Under the pieces are notes generated by a model. It did no database searches. It saw nothing but the letters and a program-made list of their open reading frames with translations, and was not told the DNA's origin. Positions 47,301 through 57,114 of a stretch of 64,000 bases of DNA are shown here, one piece after another. Source of the DNA: Flavobacterium sp. KACC 22761 (GTDB taxonomy: Bacteria > Bacteroidota > Bacteroidia > Flavobacteriales > Flavobacteriaceae). The stretch spans positions 2,294,001-2,358,000 of the forward strand of contig NZ_CP139148.1 of the NCBI RefSeq assembly GCF_034058155.1, given 5' to 3'. How positions within the stretch are numbered: the stretch's first letter is position 1; the number at the start of each line of letters is the position of its first letter. A program made the translations under genes and the position numbers.

Positions 47301-50300
47301 AATCCGTCTAATAATTTCGGGGGAATCATGCGGGCGTTAAATTCTACCAATTTTGAACAAGGAAATGTGGAGTATATTCAATTTTGGGTATTGGATCCTT
47401 ATGTAGGAAATGGACAAGCACCGGCAAATAATACGGGTAAAATTTATTTCAACTTAGGTGAAATTTCCGAAGATGTTTTAAAAGATGGCAGAAAACAATA
47501 TGAGAATGGTTTAGGCCCTGATCAAGTAATGGTAAATCCACAACCAATTTGGGGAGATGTACCAGCTTCTCAGTCGTTGATTTATGCATTTGACACCAAT
47601 CCAGATAATCGTAGAAACCAAGACGTGGGTCTTGATGGTTTGCCTGATGCCAAAGAAGGTTCGATTTATACGAATTATGCAGGAGAAAGTGACCCTGCAG
47701 CAGATAATTATACCTATTATTTGAATACTGATGGTGATGTTATCAACCGCTATAAAAAATATAATGGTACAGAAGGAAACTCAGCAGTAAGTGTTGATGA
47801 TCCAAATCGTGGTTCTACAACATTGCCAGACGTGGAGGATATTAATCGTGATAATACCATGAGTACGATTAACGCTTACTACGAATACAGTGTTGAACTT
47901 AAGCCAGGAATGCAGGTTGGCTCCAATTATATTACAGACATTCGCGAAGTAAGCAATGTCGAATTGCCAAACGGCGGAACTACAACGGCAAGATGGATTC
48001 AGTTTAAGATTCCAGTAGCATCGCCTCAAAATACAATTGGAAATATAACTGATTTTAGATCGATTCGTTTCATGCGTATGTTTATGACCGGTTTTAATGA
48101 TCAAATGACAGTTCGTTTTGGAGCTTTGGATTTGGTACGAGGCGAATGGAGAAAATATACAGGAACACTTGATGCAAGCGATCCAAATCCAGATGATGAT
48201 GGTGTTCAATTTGATGTTGCGGCAGTTAACATTCAAGAAAATGGTACAAAATGTCCAGTAAATTATGTAATGCCTCCAGGAGTTCAAAGAGAGCAATTGT
48301 ATAATAATAATACTATCATCAACCAAAACGAACAAGCATTGGCAGTTCGAATTGGTGGTGCCGGATTGCAATATGCAGATTCAAGAGCGGTTTTCAAGAA
48401 TGTAAGCGTTGATATGCGTCAATACAAAAAGCTGAAAATGTTCTTGCACGCAGAATCATTGCCAAATGAAGCGAATTTATTAGATGACGAAATGGTTGGT
48501 TTTATTCGTTTTGGTAATGACTTTACACAAAATTATTATCAAGTCGAAATTCCATTAAAAGTAACGCCAACGGGAGGTTCTTGTACTATAAGTCCTGATT
48601 TGGTTTGGATGGAAGAAAATAACATTGATTTGGCGCTTGAATTATTGACTCGTATGAAAATCAAGGCCATGCCTTTGGATGTTAATTCTCCAAAAAGAGA
48701 TATTAACGGAGTATATTATCCTGATGATGATCCGGATTTGGCTTCGAGCGGTGGTGACGGCGACAGCAAATTAAGATTAGGTATTAAAGGAAATCCGAAT
48801 TTTGGTTTGGTTAGAAATTTAATGGTCGGAGTTAAGAGTAGGGCCGATCATAAGGATATAAAAGGAGAGGTTTGGTTCAATGAGCTTCGAATGTCAGATT
48901 TGGACAATAAAGGCGGGATGGCCGCATTGCTGAATGTTGATACCAATATGGCCGATTTTGCAACAGTTTCAGCTACTGGAAGAAAAAGTACAATTGGTTT
49001 CGGATCTTTAGAGCAAGGTGCAAACGAAAGAGACAGAGAAGATATCCAGCAATATAATATTGTAACGAATTTGAATTTAGGAAAATTAATGCCTCATAAA
49101 TGGGGAATTAATTTGCCATTCAACTATGCTATTGGCGAAGAAGTTATTACGCCAGAATATGATCCGTTCAATCAGGATATTAAACTGGATCAATTGCTAA
49201 AAGAAACAACTGATCCAGCAGAGAAAGACAATATTAGAACGCGTGCAGTAGATTATACGAAACGCAAGAGCATTAACTTTATTGGTGTTAGAAAAGATAG
49301 AGCTCCAGAGGCGAAACCTCATGTTTATGATGTAGAAAATTTCACATTCTCACAATCGTATAATGAAGTGGCGCGTCACGATTATGAAGTAGAAGATTAT
49401 CGTGACCAGCAATCGAATTCGGCAGTGAATTATGCTTATACTTTCCAGCCAAAAGAAGTTGTGCCATTCAAGCAGACCCAATTCATGAAAAAAAGTGATT
49501 ATTGGAAAATGTTGAGCGATTTCAATTTCAATTATTTGCCTTCAAATATTACATTCAACACAAATATTTTAAGACAAAGCAACCGTCAGCAATACAGACT
49601 TGTTGAAGTGGAAGGAATTGGTCTTGATCCACTTTATAGAAGAAATTTTGCTTTTAATTATCAATATGGTTTTGGTTTTAATGTGACAAAATCTTTAAAA
49701 TTAACCTATACAGCGGCATCAAATAATATTGTGAAAAATTATTTGAATGAAGACAAAACGCCAAAAGAAGATTTTAATATCTGGGATGATTATTTTGATT
49801 TAGGAACTCCAAATCAGCACATGCAGCAAATTGTGTTGAATTATGAAATTCCACTTAATAAAATTCCGGTTTTGAGTTTTATAAAAGCAAATTATGAATA
49901 CAAGGCAGATTACAGTTGGCAACGTTCTTCTACGGCAATGGCTGAGTTTGTTGATGATAATGGAATTCAATATAATTTAGGAAATACGATTCAGAATGCA
50001 AATTCAAATACGTTTACATCCGCTTTAAATATGAATTTGCTGTACAAATATCTTGGACTTACACCTGGCGCTAAAAAAGCTACACAACCTAAACATGCTG
50101 GTCCTCCAAAACCAGGAGAAAAAGTGGTAAGTACTCCAACAAAAACAGTGGCAGCTAATAATAGTCCGTTTTATGATGGTTTGATTGGTGTTTTAACAAG
50201 TTTGAAAAGCGTTCAGGTTAACTATACTAAAAACAGCGGAACCGTATTGCCGGGTTATACGCCAAGTATTGGTTTCTTCGGTACATCAAAACCTTCGTTA

Positions 50301-51575
50301 GGATTTATTTTTGGAAGCCAAGACGATGTTCGTTATGAGTCTGCAAAAAATGGGTGGTTGACTAATTATGAAAATTTCAATCAAAATTTCACACAGGTTA
50401 CAAACAAGCTTTTGAAGGTAACAGCCAATATTGATTTGTTGCCAGATTTGAAAATTGATTTGTCTATGGATCGCGCTTATTCGGAAAATTCATCAGAACA
50501 ATATAGTGTTATAAATGGAGAATATACACCTTTGTCGCCATATACGTATGGAATGTTTTCGATTTCAACGGTGTTGATTAAAACATCATTTGCTACAAGC
50601 AATGAAACACAATCTGCGGCATTTGATGAATTTAGGAATAATCGTTTGGTGATTGCCAATCGTTTGGCTGAAGAGCATTATGGTGCAGGAAATGAAATAC
50701 CAAGGTATGGAGATGCAAACAATCCAATTCCGGCGGTTGGTGATCCAAATTATGCTATTTATACGGCGAATGTTGGGTATCCAATTGGTTATACAAAAAG
50801 TAACCAGGCTGTTTTATTGCCATCATTTTTGGCGGCTTATTCAGGAGGAAATGCATCGAGCAGTTCTACAGATATATTTAGAAGTTTCCCGATTCCAAAC
50901 TGGAGTATAAAATACAATGGTTTGATGCGTTATAAGTATTTCAAAGATAAATTTAGACGTTTCTCATTGCAGCATAACTACCGTGCATCTTATACAATAA
51001 ACCAGTTTAGATCTAACTTTGATTATCATGAAAACCCGAATGGTCAAGATGTTAATACGAATTTCTACAACGGCACGATAATGTCAAATGTCAATTTGGT
51101 AGAGCAATTCAGCCCGTTGATTCGTGTTGATTTTGAGTTGAAAAATTCATTCCGTTTGCTTACAGAGGTTAAAAGAGACCGTGCATTATCAATGAGTTTT
51201 GATAATAATTTATTGACTGAAGTACGAGGAGTTGAATATGTTGTAGGTATGGGATACCGTTTTAAAGATGTTATCTTTTCATCTAGATTGGCCGATAGCC
51301 CAACAGGAATTATTAAAAGTGATATTAATATAAAAGCAGATTTTTCATATCGAAATAATCAAACATTAGTGCGTTATTTGGATTACGACAATAACCAATT
51401 GGCGGCAGGTCAAAATATTTGGGCATTAAAATTAACGGCAGATTATGCTTTCAGCAAAAATTTGACAGCCATATTTTATTATGACCATTCATTTTCAAAA
51501 GCAGTTATTTCGACTTCTTTCCCGCTTACAAATATTAGATCAGGATTTACGCTCAGATATAATTTCGGAAATTAA
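44355..51575 (+). CDS. sprA: T9SS outer-membrane translocon / gliding protein SprA
   Basis: A 2406-residue protein, nearly the size I recall for F. johnsoniae SprA. A signal peptide (MRKICIFLLVLFCGNVLRSQ) is followed by an N-terminal region and a very large beta barrel built from many amphipathic strands, ending in GFTLRYNFGN. SprA (Sov in Porphyromonas) is the outer-membrane channel of the type IX secretion system and is needed for gliding. The family landmarks used were total length, the LPRYYVNSNFFESIFGSNTI region near residue 115, and the gene context with remB downstream. It would export the giant adhesin at 23578. Confidence 0.95.
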   Translation: MRKICIFLLVLFCGNVLRSQVNPAVQDTTKTQYSTGKVELKDPPSILAAYKYDPISDRYIYTNSVDGFPVNYPIILTPKEYEALVLKESRRDYFRKKADAIDGKKAGSEAAKKNLLPRYYVNSNFFESIFGSNTIDVKPTGSVEMDLGIRYTKQDNPSFSPRNRSSLTFDFDQRISMSLMGKVGTRLEVNANYDTQSTFAFQNLFKLAYTPSEDDIIQKVEVGNVSMPLNSTLIRGAQSLFGVKTQLQFGRTTVTGVFSEQKSQTKSVVAEGGGTVQNFDLYALDYDNDRHFFLSQYFRDKYDASLKTYPVINSRVQITRIEVWVTNKQNRVSTTSNNLRNVVALQDLGEGRLSDVPDNEVVVISSTNGFFNPSVLVDSPAENENNAYNPEAIGQPGSFLNSNIREIVTAKSGFNNTNISEGTDYSILENARKLTANEFTYNPQLGYISLQQRLANDEILAVAYEYTEGGKIYQVGEFGSDGVDATVVTGSNNSNQAIITQSLILKMLKSNLTNVQNPVWNLMMKNVYQIPQAYQIKQDDFRMNILYTDPSPINYISPVAGTSFPSNPTPDNKVDQTPLLNVFNLDKLNYNNDPQTGGDGFFDYLPGITVDVQNGRIIFTTKEPFGELLFKKLQNQGSGETYNDPSTYNANQQKYVFRNMYRNTQSGALQDSDKNKFLLRGKYKSSGSNGIPIGAFNVPQGSVVVMAAGRRLVEGIDYSVDYQLGRVQILDPSLQASNTPIEVSLENNSIFGQQTRRFIGFNVEHKISDKFVVGGSYLKMSEKPFTQKSSYGQESVNNTIFGFNGNYATEVPFFTRLVNKLPNIDTDVPSNLSIRGEVAFLKPDAPKASDFEGEATIYVDDFEGSQTTIDMRSAYAWSLASTPFVGSINDNTFNANSNTLDYGFKRAKLAWYTIDPVFYSSKPSGISNDDLSLNTTRRIYSKELYPNTDIAQGQIQVVNTLDLTYFPSDRGPYNNDPNFGTNNPSNNFGGIMRALNSTNFEQGNVEYIQFWVLDPYVGNGQAPANNTGKIYFNLGEISEDVLKDGRKQYENGLGPDQVMVNPQPIWGDVPASQSLIYAFDTNPDNRRNQDVGLDGLPDAKEGSIYTNYAGESDPAADNYTYYLNTDGDVINRYKKYNGTEGNSAVSVDDPNRGSTTLPDVEDINRDNTMSTINAYYEYSVELKPGMQVGSNYITDIREVSNVELPNGGTTTARWIQFKIPVASPQNTIGNITDFRSIRFMRMFMTGFNDQMTVRFGALDLVRGEWRKYTGTLDASDPNPDDDGVQFDVAAVNIQENGTKCPVNYVMPPGVQREQLYNNNTIINQNEQALAVRIGGAGLQYADSRAVFKNVSVDMRQYKKLKMFLHAESLPNEANLLDDEMVGFIRFGNDFTQNYYQVEIPLKVTPTGGSCTISPDLVWMEENNIDLALELLTRMKIKAMPLDVNSPKRDINGVYYPDDDPDLASSGGDGDSKLRLGIKGNPNFGLVRNLMVGVKSRADHKDIKGEVWFNELRMSDLDNKGGMAALLNVDTNMADFATVSATGRKSTIGFGSLEQGANERDREDIQQYNIVTNLNLGKLMPHKWGINLPFNYAIGEEVITPEYDPFNQDIKLDQLLKETTDPAEKDNIRTRAVDYTKRKSINFIGVRKDRAPEAKPHVYDVENFTFSQSYNEVARHDYEVEDYRDQQSNSAVNYAYTFQPKEVVPFKQTQFMKKSDYWKMLSDFNFNYLPSNITFNTNILRQSNRQQYRLVEVEGIGLDPLYRRNFAFNYQYGFGFNVTKSLKLTYTAASNNIVKNYLNEDKTPKEDFNIWDDYFDLGTPNQHMQQIVLNYEIPLNKIPVLSFIKANYEYKADYSWQRSSTAMAEFVDDNGIQYNLGNTIQNANSNTFTSALNMNLLYKYLGLTPGAKKATQPKHAGPPKPGEKVVSTPTKTVAANNSPFYDGLIGVLTSLKSVQVNYTKNSGTVLPGYTPSIGFFGTSKPSLGFIFGSQDDVRYESAKNGWLTNYENFNQNFTQVTNKLLKVTANIDLLPDLKIDLSMDRAYSENSSEQYSVINGEYTPLSPYTYGMFSISTVLIKTSFATSNETQSAAFDEFRNNRLVIANRLAEEHYGAGNEIPRYGDANNPIPAVGDPNYAIYTANVGYPIGYTKSNQAVLLPSFLAAYSGGNASSSSTDIFRSFPIPNWSIKYNGLMRYKYFKDKFRRFSLQHNYRASYTINQFRSNFDYHENPNGQDVNTNFYNGTIMSNVNLVEQFSPLIRVDFELKNSFRLLTEVKRDRALSMSFDNNLLTEVRGVEYVVGMGYRFKDVIFSSRLADSPTGIIKSDINIKADFSYRNNQTLVRYLDYDNNQLAAGQNIWALKLTADYAFSKNLTAIFYYDHSFSKAVISTSFPLTNIRSGFTLRYNFGN

Positions 51576-51612
51576 ATTTAGGATTCTGAAGTAAATTTTA
51601 TTAGAAGATTAT

Positions 51613-51620
51613 TACATTTG
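51613..51620 (+). promoter_or_regulatory. -7 box for gcvH
   Basis: TACATTTG fits TAnnTTTG, about 40 bases before the gcvH ATG. No TTG lies at the usual distance. Confidence 0.45.
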
Positions 51621-51660
51621 TGACTTAATTATTAAATTATCAATTTTCAAACATACTATT

Positions 51661-52041
51661 ATGAGCATACCAGCAAATTTAAAGTACACAAAAGATCACG
51701 AATGGGTTAGCATCGATGGAGATGTTGCGACTGTAGGAATTACTCATTTTGCACAAAAAGAGTTAGGAGATATCGTGTATGTTGAGGTAGAAACTTTAGA
51801 TCAGACATTAAATAAAGATGAGGTTTTTGGAACTGTTGAAGCTGTAAAAACGGTTTCAGATTTATTTTTACCATTAACAGGTGAAATCATCGCATTCAAT
51901 GACGATTTAGAAAGTGCTCCAGAAACTGTAAATTCTGATCCTTATGGAGCAGGATGGATGATCAAAATTAAAATTGCTGATGCATCAGAAATAGATTCAT
52001 TGTTGTCTGACGCAGCTTACAAACAATTGATCGGTGCCTAA
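51661..52041 (+). CDS. gcvH: Glycine cleavage system H protein
   Basis: A 126-residue lipoyl carrier protein that shuttles the aminomethyl group between the P, T and L proteins of glycine cleavage. The lipoylation site is Lys63 in [11 protein letters not shown]. The pattern KYTKDHEWV near the start and the Gly-rich [13 protein letters not shown] near the end complete the family signature. The other gcv genes are not in this window. It overlaps the following VanZ gene by 8 bases. Confidence 0.96.
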   Translation: MSIPANLKYTKDHEWVSIDGDVATVGITHFAQKELGDIVYVEVETLDQTLNKDEVFGTVEAVKTVSDLFLPLTGEIIAFNDDLESAPETVNSDPYGAGWMIKIKIADASEIDSLLSDAAYKQLIGA

Positions 52042-52426
52042 ACAACTTCTTTTAATTTGGGCAATTATTTGTTCAGGTATCATTACTTATTTTTGTTTGA
52101 CAAATTCAAGTAATATCCCAGCGTTAGATTTCCCGAGTATAGACAAGATCGTTCATTTTTGTTTTCATTTTGGATTTACGATTTCTTGGATTTTGTTTTT
52201 CAAAAAAGAGCTTAAAGGACAACATGCAAACGATTATAAAGCCTATCTGATTTCGTTTATATTTTCAGTTTTCTTCGGAATTACAATTGAAATTATGCAA
52301 GGAGTTTTAACAACTACAAGAACTCCAGATGTTACAGATGTTTTAGCAAATACAATTGGCGCAACTGCCGGTGTGTTTTCTGCTATAGGTTTAAGGAAGC
52401 AGATCGATAAAATAATAGGAATATAA
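52034..52426 (+). CDS. VanZ-like small membrane protein
   Basis: A 130-residue protein with four hydrophobic segments (about 4-22, 38-56, 72-92 and 104-122). It fits the VanZ-like family through the pattern [12 protein letters not shown], then [11 protein letters not shown] and [12 protein letters not shown]. The start is GTG 52034, inside the end of gcvH, so translation may be coupled. VanZ itself gives low-level teicoplanin resistance, but the function of most family members is unknown. Confidence 0.8.
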   Translation: MPKQLLLIWAIICSGIITYFCLTNSSNIPALDFPSIDKIVHFCFHFGFTISWILFFKKELKGQHANDYKAYLISFIFSVFFGITIEIMQGVLTTTRTPDVTDVLANTIGATAGVFSAIGLRKQIDKIIGI

Positions 52427-52428
52427 TT

Positions 52429-52450
52429 ACCCACTTCGGTGGGTTTTTTA
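52429..52450 (+). terminator. Terminator after the VanZ-like gene
   Basis: A 6-bp stem ACCCAC / GTGGGT with a stable TTCG tetraloop, then a T run. Confidence 0.88.
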
Positions 52451-52533
52451 TTATCCTAAAATGAAGCCAATAATAATGCTGTTTTTTGAATTTAAAATGT
52501 ATTTTTGTGCCGATCTGATGTAACAGAAAAATC

Positions 52534-53277
52534 ATGAACATTAAGCAATACCTTGATTCAACGTATCTTAAAACTGCTTCGCAAGCTGGGCTTTCAGAAG
52601 CAGAAAATAATGCCGTTGTTGTAAAAGCAATTGAAGAGGCAATTGAGGAAGGGTTTAAATTGATAATGATTCGGCCAGAACAGGTCAGCTTGGCTAAAAA
52701 AATGATTTTAGAGGCTCATTCGACTTTGCTTGTTGGAACTGTAATTGATTTTCCAGAAGGGAAGTCAGATTTGGAAACCAAAATTAAAGAAGCAAATGAA
52801 GCTATTGAAAACGGAGCAGATGATTTGGATTTTGTCTGCAATTATGAAGCTTTCAAAAATGGCGATGTAGCTTTAGTCAAAAATGAAATTTTATTGGGCA
52901 CACAAATTGGCTTAGCGCATAATAAAACGGTAAAATGGATTATTGAAACCGCTGCCTTGACCGATAAAGAAATTATCCAGCTGTCGGCTTTGATAAAAAA
53001 TGTCGTGATATCTAATTTTAAAGAAGAGAATTACGCATCAGTATTTGTGAAATCATCGACTGGTTTTTATAAAACAGAAAATGGTTTGCCAAATGGGGCT
53101 ACGGTTCCAATAATTATTATAATGTTAGAAAATGCATCGCCATTGCCAGTTAAGGCGGCGGGTGGTGTGAGATCATACGAAGATGCAATAGAAATGATTC
53201 GTTTAGGAGTTAAACGTATCGGAACTTCGGCGGCAAAGACAATTGCTAATGGAGAGAATACCCCAAATCAATATTAA
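52534..53277 (+). CDS. deoC: Deoxyribose-phosphate aldolase
   Basis: A 247-residue class I aldolase that splits 2-deoxyribose 5-phosphate into glyceraldehyde 3-phosphate and acetaldehyde, for deoxynucleoside breakdown. The Schiff-base Lys173 lies in FVKSSTGFY, the second catalytic Lys207 in PVKAAGGVR, and the conserved acid in the DDLDF segment near 97-101. The stop codon is followed at once by the ATG of remB, so the two are co-transcribed. Confidence 0.94.
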   Translation: MNIKQYLDSTYLKTASQAGLSEAENNAVVVKAIEEAIEEGFKLIMIRPEQVSLAKKMILEAHSTLLVGTVIDFPEGKSDLETKIKEANEAIENGADDLDFVCNYEAFKNGDVALVKNEILLGTQIGLAHNKTVKWIIETAALTDKEIIQLSALIKNVVISNFKEENYASVFVKSSTGFYKTENGLPNGATVPIIIIMLENASPLPVKAAGGVRSYEDAIEMIRLGVKRIGTSAAKTIANGENTPNQY

Positions 53278-55422
53278 ATGAAAACCAAAACCTACTTAAC
53301 AAGCAAAACCGCCCTGACTTTTGCTTTAATGATAACTTCCTTATTTGTTTTTGCACAAGAAAATAATGCTACTTCGGTTAAATCTGGATTTACAAGTGAA
53401 CAGTTTCCTGTTTTTCAGAATTGCGAAAATTTAATGGATAAAAAATTAGAAGATTGCTTTTATAAAGAAGTTCACGATTTTGTTTTTCAGAATTTTGAAG
53501 TGCCCGAAAATTTAAAACAAGAAAATTACAAAGGAGAGGTGAAAGTGCTTTTTGAAGTTGATGCAACAGGAGCTTTTAAAGTGATTTATGTAAATTCTGC
53601 AAATGAAGATTTGTCTGAAGCAGCAAAACGTGTTTTTGCAAAGTTTCCAACCATTAAGCCATCAACTTACAATGGAAAGCCTACCTATTCAAAATATACC
53701 ATCACGATTAACATTCCTTTAAAAAGTTCAGAACAATTAGCAGCAGAAGCTTTGGCGGCATCACAAATTTTGAAGCCGGCTGAAAAGCCTATGACAGAAT
53801 TGGATAGTATTGTGTACAAAAAATACAATAATCCAGAGTTTGATAGTTATTTGAATATTCCTTTTTCACATAGTTATTATGCGCAATTTGATGGTGCTAT
53901 GAATCAAGTGGGAAGCAATAGCCATACGGCTTCAAAACCATATACTTATAGTGAAGTTTCAAAGTATTATAATTTGAGAGCTGTAAATGAGTCGCTTCAA
54001 AAGAAGGCTACCACTTGGTTGGGAAGAAAATGGTGGAATGAAAATTTAGTGCAAATTCAAGGAGAAGATTATTGGTTGGCTTTAAATCCTATTGTTGATT
54101 TGCAGTTGGGAAAAGCTTCAGATCTTGATGCGTCTTATACTTATGTGAATACGCGTGCTCTAAATTTTAGAGGAGGTCTTGGCAAAAAATTAAACTTTAC
54201 AACGACAATTTTTGAAAGTCAAGGTCGTTTTGCAGGATATTTTAACGATTATGCTGAATCATTAAAGCCATCTGGAGGAAATCCGGCGATTATTCCAGGA
54301 GTTGGTATTGCAAAACGTTTTAAAACAGATGCGTATGATTTTCCTTTGGCAGAAGCTGATATTACTTATGCGCCATATAAGTTTTTTGATCTTCAGTTAG
54401 GTTATGGAAGGAATTTTATTGGAGATGGATATCGTTCATTGCTTGAAGGCGATGGTGCAAGCCCGTATCCGTACTTTAAAATTAACACGACTTTCTGGAA
54501 AATTAAATATACAAATACGTATATGTGGTTGAAAGATGTTCGCCCAGAAGTTACAGTTGATAAAACATACGCAACAAAATTTATGGCAAACCACTATTTG
54601 AGCTGGAATGTTTCGAATAGATTGAATTTAGGTTTCTTTGAATCGGTGGTTTGGACAGATACTAATAATAGAGGATTTGATGTCAATTTTGTAAATCCAA
54701 TTATTTTTTACAGAACGGTTGAGTTCACTTCTTCTTCAAGAAGCGGAAATGCAATGCTTGGAATTACTGGAAAATACAAATGGAGCAACAGCATAAATTT
54801 ATATTCGCAATTTTTGATCGATGAATTTTCAGTTTCTGATGTAAAAGCTGGAGATAAAAGCTGGAAAAACAAATTTGGTTTTCAAATTGGAGGGAAATAT
54901 TTCAACGCATTTGATGTAAAAGATCTTTTGTTGCAGGTAGAATACAATCATGTACGTCCTTATGTGTACTCGCATAGTGCGGTAATTACAAATTACGGGC
55001 ACAATAATCAAAGTATTGGACATCAATGGGGCGGAAATTTCAATGAGCTTGTAGTAATTGGAAGATATCATAAAGGCCGTCTTTTTGGTGATGCTAAATT
55101 TAATATTGGAAAACGCGGACTTGATTTTAATACAGCAAAAGATAGTTACAATTATGGAGGCGATATTTACAAAAGCTATGATGTAAAACGTCCTTACGAT
55201 AAAGGAGTGAAAGTGGGGCAAGGAAATAAAACAGATGTTTTCATTGCAGATATTCAAGGAGGGTATTTGATAAACCCAATGACGAATCTAAAATTGTTTG
55301 GAAGCTTTATTTATAGAAACTTCGATCCAACTCAAGATACACCAACAACTTTTAAACAAAGTACGACTTGGTTTACTATCGGATTGCGTTCAGATATTTT
55401 CAATTGGTATTTCGATTACTAG
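53278..55422 (+). CDS. remB: Gliding motility protein RemB (outer membrane)
   Basis: A 714-residue protein. A signal peptide ends near FAQEN (residue ~27). Residues ~70-155 resemble a TonB C-terminal domain (VKVLFEVDATGAFKVIYV, then ITINIPL). The remainder, from about 190, is a large beta-barrel-like region with many aromatic residues, similar to capsule-assembly Wzi-type barrels, and ends in FNWYFDY. The sequence layout and the order sprA-gcvH-vanZ-deoC-remB match what I recall for F. johnsoniae. There RemB is a mobile cell-surface protein that takes part in gliding. The name rests on synteny and length. Confidence 0.82.
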   Translation: MKTKTYLTSKTALTFALMITSLFVFAQENNATSVKSGFTSEQFPVFQNCENLMDKKLEDCFYKEVHDFVFQNFEVPENLKQENYKGEVKVLFEVDATGAFKVIYVNSANEDLSEAAKRVFAKFPTIKPSTYNGKPTYSKYTITINIPLKSSEQLAAEALAASQILKPAEKPMTELDSIVYKKYNNPEFDSYLNIPFSHSYYAQFDGAMNQVGSNSHTASKPYTYSEVSKYYNLRAVNESLQKKATTWLGRKWWNENLVQIQGEDYWLALNPIVDLQLGKASDLDASYTYVNTRALNFRGGLGKKLNFTTTIFESQGRFAGYFNDYAESLKPSGGNPAIIPGVGIAKRFKTDAYDFPLAEADITYAPYKFFDLQLGYGRNFIGDGYRSLLEGDGASPYPYFKINTTFWKIKYTNTYMWLKDVRPEVTVDKTYATKFMANHYLSWNVSNRLNLGFFESVVWTDTNNRGFDVNFVNPIIFYRTVEFTSSSRSGNAMLGITGKYKWSNSINLYSQFLIDEFSVSDVKAGDKSWKNKFGFQIGGKYFNAFDVKDLLLQVEYNHVRPYVYSHSAVITNYGHNNQSIGHQWGGNFNELVVIGRYHKGRLFGDAKFNIGKRGLDFNTAKDSYNYGGDIYKSYDVKRPYDKGVKVGQGNKTDVFIADIQGGYLINPMTNLKLFGSFIYRNFDPTQDTPTTFKQSTTWFTIGLRSDIFNWYFDY

Positions 55423-55537
55423 GATTTTTATAGGATTTTTCGAAATAATTGTGTTAAAGATTTGCAAGTCCTTATTTTGTAAAGGTTTTATTGAAAAAAA
55501 TCTAAATTTATTGGTTTAGATTCTACAATCTAATTTG

Positions 55538-55545
55538 TACATTTG
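55538..55545 (+). promoter_or_regulatory. -7 box for the cyoE-cox assembly operon
   Basis: TACATTTG fits TAnnTTTG. A TTG at 55511-55513 is 24 bases upstream, slightly long. Because the box overlaps the upstream TTG codon at 55535, it argues that translation starts later, at TTG 55580. Confidence 0.55.
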
Positions 55546-55579
55546 CAGCACTCAAAAAAAATATACAAACAATAAAGGT

Positions 55580-56482
55580 TTGAACGCTACAAAAAATACA
55601 ATTTCACTAAAATCAATATTTCTGGATTTCAAAGAGATTACTAAAGCTGGTTTGGCTATTAGTGTTTTGTTTTCTTCAATTGCTGGATATTTATTAGGTG
55701 TAAATGACGAGCATCCTTTTCAATGGAGTGTTTTGCTTGTTTTGTCAATTGGCGGTTACTGCATGGTTGGGGCTTCAAATGCTTTCAATCAAGTAATTGA
55801 AAAAGATATCGATGCTTTAATGGATCGAACCAAAAACCGCCCAGTTCCTTCTGGACGCATGTCTCCTAAAATGGCTTTGTTTGTGGCAAGTCTGCTGACG
55901 ATTATCGGAATCAGTTTGCTTTATACCATCAATGCCAAGTCAGCAATGTTTGCTGCTATTTCCATATTTTTATATACCAGTATTTATACACCATTAAAAA
56001 CAGTTACTTCGTTATCTGTATTTGTTGGCGCTTTTCCTGGTGCTATACCATTTATGTTGGGATGGGTTGCGGCTACTGGTGAGTTTGGAATTGAAGCAGG
56101 GACTTTGTTTTTGATTCAGTTTTTCTGGCAATTTCCTCATTTTTGGGCAATTGGTTGGTTTTTGTATGAAGATTATGAAAAAGCAGGAATCTTTATGCTG
56201 CCAACAGGAAAGAAAGATAAAGGAACTGCGTTACAAGTTATTTTATATACCATTTGGTTAATAATTGCCTCATTGCTTCCGGTTTTGGGTTATACAGGGC
56301 AATTGTTTATTTCTCCAATTGCTGCAGTTTTAGTGTTTTTGTTGGGATTATGGATGTTGTTTTATGCCGTAAAATTGTATCAGTTGAGAACGGCGAAATC
56401 GGCAAGAACGTTGATGCTGGTGAGTGTTTCATACATTTCATTATTGCAGATTGTATTTATAGTAGATAAATTTTTAAGATAG
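55580..56482 (+). CDS. cyoE: Protohaem IX farnesyltransferase (haem O synthase)
   Basis: A UbiA-family prenyltransferase of about 300 residues that makes haem O, the precursor of haem A for the aa3 oxidase. The first Asp-rich motif is in NQVIEKDIDALMDRTKNRP, followed by the family-typical RPVPSGRMS. The second conserved region is FLYEDYEKAGIFMLP. About nine membrane helices are visible. The start is probably TTG 55580 (LNATKNTISLKSIF), because the longer frame from 55535 overlaps the promoter. The oxidase subunit III gene follows after 2 bases. Confidence 0.92.
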   Translation: MNATKNTISLKSIFLDFKEITKAGLAISVLFSSIAGYLLGVNDEHPFQWSVLLVLSIGGYCMVGASNAFNQVIEKDIDALMDRTKNRPVPSGRMSPKMALFVASLLTIIGISLLYTINAKSAMFAAISIFLYTSIYTPLKTVTSLSVFVGAFPGAIPFMLGWVAATGEFGIEAGTLFLIQFFWQFPHFWAIGWFLYEDYEKAGIFMLPTGKKDKGTALQVILYTIWLIIASLLPVLGYTGQLFISPIAAVLVFLLGLWMLFYAVKLYQLRTAKSARTLMLVSVSYISLLQIVFIVDKFLR

Positions 56483-56484
56483 TT

Positions 56485-57072
56485 ATGGAAATGACAATTA
56501 AAGCAAATGAGGAACAATTAAGAAAGTCAAAATCGGCAAAACTGATTTTGTTATTCGCCATGGTAAGTATGACCATGATGTTTGCGGGACTTACAAGTGC
56601 ATTTGTGGTAAGTAAATCTAGAGCCGACTGGTTGAAGGATTTTGAACTGCCATCAGCATTTTATTATAGTACAGCAGTAATTATCGGCTGCAGTATTACT
56701 TTTTATTTAGCAAAAAAAGCAATTCAGAAAGATAAAAGAAGCGAAGTTACCGCTTTGCTCTTAGGAACTTTAGCTTTAGGAGTTTTGTTTGTAGTGTTGC
56801 AATTTCAAGGATTTGGACAAATCGTTGAAAAAGGATATTATTTTACAGGACAAGGTAGCTCAATTACTACAACTTTTCTTTATGTAGTGACTGTAACGCA
56901 CCTATTGCACTTGGCTGGCGGATTAATTTCACTTTTAATTATAATTTATAATCATTTTAAACAAAAATACAATTCGACTCAAACTCTTGGTATAGAACTA
57001 GGTGCGATGTATTGGCACTTTTTGGATTTATTATGGGTATATTTATTTTTATTTTTATATTTCTTTAAATAA
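56485..57072 (+). CDS. Haem-copper oxidase subunit III (short form)
   Basis: A 195-residue integral membrane protein of the subunit III family with five predicted helices. It shows the conserved YVVTVTHLLHLAGG helix and the C-terminal GAMYWHFLDLLWVYLFLFLY helix. A second, longer subunit III follows 42 bases downstream. In many Bacteroidota two such genes sit in tandem; whether both enter the same oxidase is not shown by sequence. Confidence 0.88.
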   Translation: MEMTIKANEEQLRKSKSAKLILLFAMVSMTMMFAGLTSAFVVSKSRADWLKDFELPSAFYYSTAVIIGCSITFYLAKKAIQKDKRSEVTALLLGTLALGVLFVVLQFQGFGQIVEKGYYFTGQGSSITTTFLYVVTVTHLLHLAGGLISLLIIIYNHFKQKYNSTQTLGIELGAMYWHFLDLLWVYLFLFLYFFK

Positions 57073-57114
57073 GAAAAAAACGTAAATTTGGGAACTTTTT
57101 AACGAATATCTTTT

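Noticed and set aside
55535..55579. TTG 55535 as the start of cyoE
   Set aside because: The -7 box TACATTTG (55538-55545) overlaps it, so this codon would not be in the mRNA.
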